Below are positions 34,804 through 39,356 of a stretch of 39,356 nucleotides of DNA, one piece after another. The translations under genes and the position numbers were made by a program. Source of the DNA: Flavobacterium sp. Lineage in GTDB: Bacteria; Bacteroidota; Bacteroidia; Flavobacteriales; Flavobacteriaceae. The stretch is from the NCBI GenBank assembly GCA_016787805.1, contig JAEUTY010000036.1, positions 1 through 39,356 of the forward strand. The letters are read 5' to 3'. Numbering within the stretch: the stretch's first letter is position 1; each line of letters begins with the position of its first letter. A model generated the notes under the pieces. That model did not search any database and was not told the origin of the DNA. It worked only from the letters and a program-made list of their open reading frames with translations.

Positions 34804-35670
34804 TTATTCAGCCAACTTATCTAGTGTATATTCAATCAATGCATCAACCGCTTTGTATGGATCTTCACTAAAAGTTCCTGTAGCACGATTGGCAATAATT
34901 GCGTTTAATGATAAACATTCGTGACCTAGTAGCTTTCCTAAGCCATAAATAGCGCCAGTTTCCATTTCGAGGTTGGTCATTTTGATGCCTTCGTATTCAA
35001 ATTGGTCCATTTTAGAGTTGAGTTCTGGATCTTGAATGTTCAATCGTAACACACGACCTTGTGGACCGTAAAATCCACCAGCTGTTCCAGTAAAACCTTT
35101 GAAAATTTTGTTGCTTTCAAGTCGTTTTTCAAGCGTTTCACTTCCTTTTATAACATACGGACGTCCTTTTTTCATATCCCAATTGGTTTGAGCAATAAAG
35201 GCTTCTTCCATAGCTTTTTCAGAAATTTCATCAATTAAATAGGAGCGAAGCATGTTGTCTAAGCCCAATCCGTATTGACTCATTACAAAACTATCACAAG
35301 GAATATCCGCTTGTAGTGAACCCGAAGTGCCGATACGAATGATGTTTAAAGAAGTTAGTTCTTCTTTGATTTCACGAGTTTTCAAATCGATGTTTACCAA
35401 AGCATCCAATTCATTCATAACGATATCAATGTTATCCGGACCAATTCCAGATGACATTACCGTAATACGTTTGCCTTTGTAAATTCCGGTTTGCGTTTTA
35501 AATTCGCGTTTTTGTTGCGAACATTCAATTTTATCAAAATGTTTGGTGATTTTTTCCACACGATTCTGATCGCCGACAAAAATAATGTCGTTTGCAATAT
35601 GTTCAGGAAGTAAGTTTAAGTGATAAACACTTCCGTCAGGGTTGAGTATTAATTCTGATGATGCTATCAT
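34804..35670 (-). CDS. Nucleoside phosphorylase (uridine/purine phosphorylase family)
   Basis: A 288-aa enzyme of the PNP/UDP family 1, cleaving nucleosides with phosphate to base and ribose-1-phosphate. It shows IIFVGDQNRVEKI (phosphate-binding strand), VMSSGIGPDNIDIVMNEL, IIRIGTSGSLQADI and MTNLEMETGAIYGLGKLLG (ribose/base-binding Glu-Met-Glu), all typical of uridine phosphorylase-like members. Base preference cannot be set. The ATG at 35670 was chosen. A start at 35745 would add 25 residues coded by the TTGATAA repeat array, with IINYQLS repeated, which is not family sequence. Confidence 0.88.
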   Translation of the reverse strand: MIASSELILNPDGSVYHLNLLPEHIANDIIFVGDQNRVEKITKHFDKIECSQQKREFKTQTGIYKGKRITVMSSGIGPDNIDIVMNELDALVNIDLKTREIKEELTSLNIIRIGTSGSLQADIPCDSFVMSQYGLGLDNMLRSYLIDEISEKAMEEAFIAQTNWDMKKGRPYVIKGSETLEKRLESNKIFKGFTGTAGGFYGPQGRVLRLNIQDPELNSKMDQFEYEGIKMTNLEMETGAIYGLGKLLGHECLSLNAIIANRATGTFSEDPYKAVDALIEYTLDKLAE

Positions 35671-35673
35671 TTT

Positions 35674-35722
35674 AATTGATAATTGATAATTGATAATTGA
35701 TAATTGATAATTGATAATTGAT
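35674..35722. repeat. Seven perfect heptamer units just ahead of the phosphorylase start
   Basis: AATTGAT is repeated seven times without error, beginning three bases before the phosphorylase start codon (minus strand). On that strand it reads ATCAATT repeats and would fill the ribosome-binding and leader region. Tandem heptamers change by slippage, which would vary leader length or promoter spacing. The repeats continue in degraded form to about 35775 (AATTGTTAATTATC, GCTAATTGTTAC). Confidence 0.92.
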
Positions 35723-35782
35723 AATTCTATAACTAAACAACTCAAATAATTGTTAATTATCCATTGCTAATTGTTACATGAA

Positions 35783-36115
35783 TTATCCTCCTACACGTTT
35801 GGTTTTAAAGCCTTTGTCTTGTAATAGTTTCATTATTTTGTCGCGGTAATCGCCTTGAATGATGATTTCACCGTCTTTAAAAGTTCCGCCCACTGCGAGT
35901 TTATTTTTGAGTTCTTTGGCTAATAATTTAAAGTCTTCGTCTTCACCTTCATAACCCGAAATGATGGTCGTTGGTTTTCCCTTTCGTTTTTCGAATTTAC
36001 AAATCATAGGTTCTTTTTGAACGAATAGTTCGTGTTTTTTTTCTTCGACAGTTTCTGGTTCGTTAGAAACTTCGTGGTCGGGGAATAGTTTTTTGAGTTG
36101 TTCTTGTAAGTCCAT
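35783..36115 (-). CDS. SUI1/eIF1-like translation factor (YciH family)
   Basis: A 110-aa protein with an N-terminal variable tail and a C-terminal SUI1 fold. KRKGKPTTIISGYEG, the loop KELKNKLAVGGTFKDGEII and the closing IMKLLQDKGFKTKRVGG are hallmarks of bacterial YciH, the homologue of eukaryotic eIF1, proposed to act in start-codon selection or stress translation. The phosphorylase gene follows on the same strand after the heptamer repeats. The start codon is five bases from a 79-80 bp tandem repeat array. Confidence 0.92.
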   Translation of the reverse strand: MDLQEQLKKLFPDHEVSNEPETVEEKKHELFVQKEPMICKFEKRKGKPTTIISGYEGEDEDFKLLAKELKNKLAVGGTFKDGEIIIQGDYRDKIMKLLQDKGFKTKRVGG

Positions 36116-36120
36116 TTTTT

Positions 36121-36340
36121 TTGGAACGCTGATTTAACGGATTCGCTAACGCGAAGCGCTGATTAAAACTGATTTTATTTATTAAAAGTATTACTTTTTT
36201 TGGAACGCTGATTTCACGGGTTCGCTAAAGCGAAGCGCTGATTAAAACTGATTTTATTTATTAATAGTATTACTTTTTTTTGGAACGCGGATTAAACTGA
36301 TTCGCTAATATGAAGCACTGATTAAAACTGATTTATTTGT
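36121..36340 (+). repeat. Tandem array of 79-80 bp repeats (R1-R3) with a central hairpin
   Basis: Three head-to-tail copies start at 36121, 36200 and 36280 (TTGGAACGC), the last shortened near 36340. The conserved core of about 54 bp begins GGAACGCTGATTT and ends GCGCTGATTAAAACTGATT. Its middle is a hairpin: TTCGC/GCGAA with loop TAAC in R1 (36142-36155) and TAAA in R2 (36221-36234); in R3 it is broken. An AT-rich spacer (TTATTTATTA..AGTATTAC) separates cores. This array fills most of the 327-bp gap between the SUI1 and GxxExxY genes and encodes no credible protein. Confidence 0.9.
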
Positions 36341-36362
36341 ATTGCTCAATCATCATTATCGG

Positions 36363-36411
36363 TTTTTATCTGCGTTTTACGAAGTAAATTCGTTGTATCC
36401 GCGTTCCATTC
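36363..36411 (-). repeat. Inverted copy (R4) of the repeat, left of the GxxExxY gene
   Basis: On the minus strand it reads GGAACGCGGATACAACG, then ATTTACTTCGTAAAACGCAG, the same layout as R1-R3. The central stem is TTTAC/GTAAA (36376-36388, loop GAA), different bases but still paired. A 22-base run (36368-36389) is identical to the copy at 36857-36878 beyond the gene. A further partial plus-strand copy (R5, ACGAAGCGCTGATTAAAA, 36430-36447) covers the stop codon of the GxxExxY gene. Confidence 0.85.
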
Positions 36412-36442
36412 AATACAACTATGTCATAAAACGAAGCGCTGA

Positions 36443-36841
36443 TTAAAAATGTTTTTTCCTTATTTTTCTTTTGTTTTCAAATATTTTTCTTCTGAATTCA
36501 GGTTTCTTACCAAAATTGAGCAGTAATCCAATTTCACAATCTGTTCCTCTTAAATAATTTAATAGTTGATTTTCAAATTCCTCAACAACATATTCAGCAG
36601 CTTTTAATTCTAAAATCACTTTGTTTTCAACAATTAAGTCAGCGTAATAATCTCCAACTTCATTTCCTTTGTAAAAAACTTTAATTTTCTTCTGAGGACA
36701 AACTTCTAAACCTTTATTTCTTAATTCTATTAATAATGCATTCTGATATACTTTCTCAAGAAAGCCATAACCTAATTCATTATAAACTTCATAAAATGTT
36801 TTCAAAATGACATCCGTCAAATCTTTATGTAATAATTCCAT
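36443..36841 (-). CDS. GxxExxY protein, PD-(D/E)XK nuclease-like
   Basis: A 132-aa protein with the naming motif G-F-L-E-K-V-Y at about residues 26-32, preceded by VILKTFYEVYNELGY. The second half has YYADLIVENKVILELKAAE, an Asp and Glu-x-Lys pattern of the PD-(D/E)XK nuclease fold, then QLLNYLRGTDCEIGLLLNFG, typical of this family. Function is unproven; nuclease activity is inferred from the motif. Its stop codon (36443-36445) lies inside repeat copy R5 and its start codon is almost directly preceded by R6, so both ends of the gene are joined to the same repeat family as the nearby array. That suggests it was inserted or moved as a unit. Confidence 0.85.
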   Translation of the reverse strand: MELLHKDLTDVILKTFYEVYNELGYGFLEKVYQNALLIELRNKGLEVCPQKKIKVFYKGNEVGDYYADLIVENKVILELKAAEYVVEEFENQLLNYLRGTDCEIGLLLNFGKKPEFRRKIFENKRKIRKKHF

Positions 36842-36845
36842 CGTT

Positions 36846-36896
36846 AATCAGTTTTAATCTGCGTTTTACGAAGTAAATCCTTTATATCCGCGTTCT
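36846..36896 (-). repeat. Inverted copy (R6) forming the GxxExxY gene leader
   Basis: On the minus strand: GAACGCGGATATAAAGG, then ATTTACTTCGTAAAACGCAG and ATTAAAACTGATTA, ending three bases before the gene's ATG. Stem TTTAC/GTAAA at 36865-36877, loop GAA. It is a direct repeat of R4 and lies inverted to the partial copy R5 at the stop codon, so R5 and R6 resemble imperfect terminal inverted repeats. Any promoter of the gene would lie in or beyond this copy. Confidence 0.85.
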
Positions 36897-36931
36897 ATTG
36901 TGGCGTGTAGTGTGAAAAACAAAAAGACATC

Positions 36932-36966
36932 AAGTAAACTCAATGCCTTTTTTATTGAAGTTTACT
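36932..36966 (-). terminator. Intrinsic terminator of the oxygenase gene
   Basis: AAGTAAACTCAAT (36932-36944) pairs with ATTGAAGTTTACTT (36953-36966), one base bulged. It starts six bases after the oxygenase stop codon on the minus strand and leads into GATGTCTTTTTG. Confidence 0.8.
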
Positions 36967-36972
36967 TAATTT

Positions 36973-37926
36973 TTATTTCTTAATCAATCCCAAATCCACC
37001 AGTCGCTCGTGTAAATACTCGCCAGCGGTGATGTCTTCAAATTGTTTTGGGTTATTTTCATCAATGCATTGTGGCAAACAATTCAATTTCATATCACTCA
37101 CAGGATGCATAAAAAACGGAATTGAATAGCGTGATGTTCCCCATAATTCTCTCGGTGGGTTAACCACTTGGTGAATCGTTGATTTCAACTTATTGTTAGT
37201 ATGTCTCGACAACATATCGCCTACATTAATCATCAATTCGTCAGGTTGTGCCATCGCATCAATCCATTCGCCATCGTGATTTTGAACTTGCAATCCTTTT
37301 CCTTGCGCGCCCATTAATAGAGTAATCAAATTGATGTCGCCATGAGCAGCAGCACGAACAGCACCATCTTTAGGCTCGTCCGTAATTGGTGGATAATGAA
37401 TCGGACGCAAAATACTGTTACCGTCTTTGATGTATTGATCAAAATAAAACTCATCCAAACCAATGTGCAAGGCCAAAGCTCTCAACACATAAACACCCGT
37501 TTTTTCAAGCATTTGATAGGCTTCTTTTCCAGTCGAATTGAAGTTGGCTAACTCATTCACCGTTACATTTTCAGGATATTCATCGGCATATTTTGAACCT
37601 TCGCTCACGTACTGACCAAAATGCCAAAACTCTTTTAAATCGCCCGCAGAACGACCTTTTGCATGTTCTTTTCCAAACGAAATGTAACCGCGTTGGCCTC
37701 CTATTCCAGGAATTTCATATTTCATTTTAGTTTCTAATGGTAAATTGAAAAAATTACGCACTTCAGCGTACAAGTTTTCTACCAATTTGTCATCCAAAAA
37801 ATGACCTTTTAATGCTACGAAGCCAATATCTTCATAAGCTCTTCCGATTTCATTTACAAATTTTTGTTTACGTGCCGGATCATCCGACAGGAAATCACGT
37901 AAGTCAACACTAGGAATTTGTTGCAT
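36973..37926 (-). CDS. Isopenicillin N synthase-family 2-oxoglutarate/Fe(II) oxygenase
   Basis: A 317-aa non-haem iron enzyme. It has an N-terminal DIOX_N-type region (IPSVDLRDFLSDDPARK ... IGFVALKGH) and the Fe(II) site His195-x-Asp197 (AAHGDINLITLL) with His252 (STIHQVV), then Arg266-x-Ser268 (TSRYSIPFF) for 2-oxoglutarate. Bacterial members oxidise varied small molecules, and no biosynthetic cluster surrounds this one, so the substrate is unknown. It has a consensus promoter (37979-38008) and its own terminator, so it is likely monocistronic. Confidence 0.9.
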   Translation of the reverse strand: MQQIPSVDLRDFLSDDPARKQKFVNEIGRAYEDIGFVALKGHFLDDKLVENLYAEVRNFFNLPLETKMKYEIPGIGGQRGYISFGKEHAKGRSAGDLKEFWHFGQYVSEGSKYADEYPENVTVNELANFNSTGKEAYQMLEKTGVYVLRALALHIGLDEFYFDQYIKDGNSILRPIHYPPITDEPKDGAVRAAAHGDINLITLLMGAQGKGLQVQNHDGEWIDAMAQPDELMINVGDMLSRHTNNKLKSTIHQVVNPPRELWGTSRYSIPFFMHPVSDMKLNCLPQCIDENNPKQFEDITAGEYLHERLVDLGLIKK

Positions 37927-37978
37927 ACTAAAACTTTTTTGTTAATAACTAAAATTGGCAAAAAACCAATCATAACTA

Positions 37979-38008
37979 CAAATGTAAGCATTTTTTATAT
38001 TTCTGCAA
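37979..38008 (-). promoter_or_regulatory. Bacteroidota-type promoter of the oxygenase gene
   Basis: On the minus strand: TTG (38008-38006), 19 bp, TACATTTG (37986-37979), a full match with ideal spacing. The start codon is 52 bp downstream. It lies in the 346-bp divergent gap 37927-38272, which also holds element E4 and the promoter of the E1 dehydrogenase gene. Confidence 0.75.
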
Positions 38009-38062
38009 CCTTAGTTATTAACATTTTCAGATACTGTCATTGCGAGCTTGATGTAGTGATTA

Positions 38063-38127
38063 GGAGCTATTTCCCGCTATCCGTTTCTCCCGAAAAAATC
38101 GGGATCCTCTTTCTATCGGGGCTAGGG
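38063..38127 (+). repeat. Intergenic hairpin element, copy E4
   Basis: It begins GGAGCTATTTCCCGCTATCC and ends TTTCTATCGGGGCTAGGG. The central stem is TCCCGA (38088-38093) with TCGGGA (38099-38104). Just before it is TGTCATTGCGAGCTTGATG (38036-38054), a word that I recall as widespread in bacterial intergenic repeats. Unlike the other copies, this one lies between two divergent genes, so it is not at the 3' end of either. Confidence 0.6.
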
Positions 38128-38245
38128 TATTTGTAATCATCAGATATTTAAGTTAAAATAAATCGTTCGTTACTAAATCCATAACAAATGATAAAAAATC
38201 AGTATAAATCCGCAAAAACAGTGTCATAGGCATTTCATTTTTTTA

Positions 38246-38253
38246 TACTTTTG
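38246..38253 (+). promoter_or_regulatory. -7 box ahead of the E1 dehydrogenase gene
   Basis: TACTTTTG matches TAnnTTTG and is followed by the GCGAAGC often seen after such boxes. No TTG is found at the -33 position. The start codon is 20 bp downstream. Confidence 0.5.
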
Positions 38254-38272
38254 CGAAGCTAAAAAAACAACA

Positions 38273-39356
38273 ATGAACTTCGATAGAAAAGACTTATCCA
38301 ACATTCAATTATTAGATTTATACAAACGCCTTTTAAAACCACGCCTAATAGAAGAGAAAATGCTGATTCTTCTCCGTCAAGGAAAGGTATCCAAATGGTT
38401 TTCAGGCATCGGTCAAGAAGCTATTTCAGTCGGAATTACGGCTGCTTTAGACCAAGACGAATACATTTTGCCTATGCACAGAAACCTCGGCGTTTTTACA
38501 GGAAGAGATATTCCGTTGCATCGTTTGTTTTCGCAATGGCAAGGCAAAAAAACCGGATTTACCAAAGGTCGTGATCGCAGTTTCCACTTCGGAACGCAAG
38601 AGTATAAAATCATCGGAATGATTTCGCATCTCGGTCCACAAATGGGCGTGGCTGACGGAATTGCATTAGCCAATAAACTAAAGAAAAACGGAAAAGTAAC
38701 GGCGGTTTTCACGGGTGAAGGTGCAACTTCAGAAGGTGATTTTCACGAAGCGTTGAATATCGCTGCTGTTTGGGATTTGCCTGTTTTGTTTGTCATCGAA
38801 AACAATGGTTATGGTTTGTCTACACCAACCAATGAGCAATACCGTTGTGAAAACTTGGCTGACAAAGGCATTGGCTACGGCATGGAAAGTCATATCATCG
38901 ACGGAAATAATATTTTAGAAGTGTATACTAAAATAGCCGAATTGAAAGCATCTTTAGCTGAAAATCCACGTCCAGTTTTATTGGAATTCAAAACGTTTAG
39001 AATGCGCGGACATGAAGAGGCGAGTGGTACCAAATACGTTCCACAAGAATTAATGGACATGTGGGCGATTAAAGATCCAATCTCAAATTACAGAGACTAT
39101 TTGCTTAGAATTAGTGTATTGTCAGAAGAATTAGACGAAGAATTCAAAGCCAAAATCAAAGCTGAAATTGACGAACATTGGGCAATTACTCAAGCAGAAC
39201 CCGATATTGTTGCTGATTTATCTGAAGAATTAAATGATGTCTATGAACCGTATGATTTTGAAGAAGTTAATCATTCGAATGAAGTTGAAAACATTCGTGT
39301 TGTTGATGCCATTACACAATCATTAAAACAATCGATGGAACGCCATCCGAATTTGG
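38273..39356 (+). CDS. 2-oxoacid dehydrogenase E1, fused alpha/beta subunits (partial)
   Basis: Thiamine-diphosphate enzyme of a branched-chain 2-oxoacid dehydrogenase-type complex. The reading frame is open from ATG at 38273 to the window edge (361 codons). The alpha part has [19 protein letters not shown], the cofactor motif GEGATSEG (Gly148-Glu149-Gly150) to NNGYG (Asn177-Asn178), and [18 protein letters not shown] instead of GDG is also found in branched-chain E1 alpha. After an acidic linker (about residues 310-335) comes [19 protein letters not shown], the typical start of an E1 beta subunit, so the two subunits are fused in one chain. The rest lies beyond the window. Confidence 0.88.
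   Translation, partial: MNFDRKDLSNIQLLDLYKRLLKPRLIEEKMLILLRQGKVSKWFSGIGQEAISVGITAALDQDEYILPMHRNLGVFTGRDIPLHRLFSQWQGKKTGFTKGRDRSFHFGTQEYKIIGMISHLGPQMGVADGIALANKLKKNGKVTAVFTGEGATSEGDFHEALNIAAVWDLPVLFVIENNGYGLSTPTNEQYRCENLADKGIGYGMESHIIDGNNILEVYTKIAELKASLAENPRPVLLEFKTFRMRGHEEASGTKYVPQELMDMWAIKDPISNYRDYLLRISVLSEELDEEFKAKIKAEIDEHWAITQAEPDIVADLSEELNDVYEPYDFEEVNHSNEVENIRVVDAITQSLKQSMERHPNL

Noticed and set aside
35674-35722. Possible CRISPR array
   Set aside because: Units are seven bases with no spacers and no cas genes; this is a simple tandem repeat.
36121-36340. Possible CRISPR repeats or integron attC sites
   Set aside because: The cores are about 54 bp with near-identical AT-rich spacers, not unique spacers. 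No integrase, and no attC-like core sites (GTTRRRY) are evident.
1-39356. tRNA, rRNA, transposase, integrase or toxin-antitoxin genes
   Set aside because: I looked for these on both strands and in the gaps and saw none; very diverged small RNAs cannot be excluded by eye.

Overview
The window looks like a chromosomal segment of a Bacteroidota bacterium, most likely a Flavobacterium or close relative in Flavobacteriaceae. Grounds: AT-rich sequence; no Shine-Dalgarno-like sites ahead of most genes; several Bacteroidota-type promoters (TTG, 18-23 bp, TAnnTTTG); a PorQ-like type IX secretion protein beside cmk; many lipoproteins; and a dense set of small palindromic intergenic repeats. No rRNA, tRNA, CRISPR array, prophage or transposase was seen.

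Layout. 1-292: gene-free, filled with nested inverted repeats. 293-2349 (minus): alpha/beta hydrolase, endonuclease III, 2H phosphoesterase. 2425-10709 (plus): alpha-glucan block of GlgE maltosyltransferase, stand-alone maltokinase, GlgB branching enzyme and a GH31 alpha-glucosidase. 10743-14640: M48 lipoprotein protease, UMF1-type MFS transporter and two tandem paralogous lipoproteins. 14855-22544: Lon, PorQ, Cmk, a nucleoside-permease-like MFS protein and ribosomal protein S1 with a structured leader. 22611-24591 (minus): ExbD-like protein, unknown membrane protein and small outer-membrane barrel. 24766-27254 (plus): AroC and a dicarboxylate/amino acid symporter. 27275-30064 (minus): 45-aa membrane peptide, DCC protein and Smr-less MutS2. 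Then ung (plus), followed by a minus block: transglutaminase-like protein, cytoplasmic solute-binding-like protein, glycosidase-like lipoprotein, GNAT, VOC protein, nucleoside phosphorylase, SUI1 factor, GxxExxY protein and a 2OG-Fe(II) oxygenase. The window ends inside a fused alpha/beta E1 2-oxoacid dehydrogenase (plus).

How the genes work together. GlgE, maltokinase and GlgB give the route maltose -> maltose-1-phosphate -> linear glucan -> branched glucan. TreS, the usual maltose source, is absent here, and the GH31 enzyme could trim maltooligosaccharides. Most other genes are housekeeping.

The least explained signal is at 36116-36900. A GxxExxY gene (PD-(D/E)XK nuclease-like) has its stop codon inside one copy, and its start codon beside another copy, of a roughly 50-bp repeat. 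That repeat also forms a 79-80 bp tandem array next door, and its central hairpin keeps pairing although the stem bases differ between copies. A second family of hairpin-forming intergenic elements recurs at 149-221, 6091-6156, 25834-25975 and 38063-38127.
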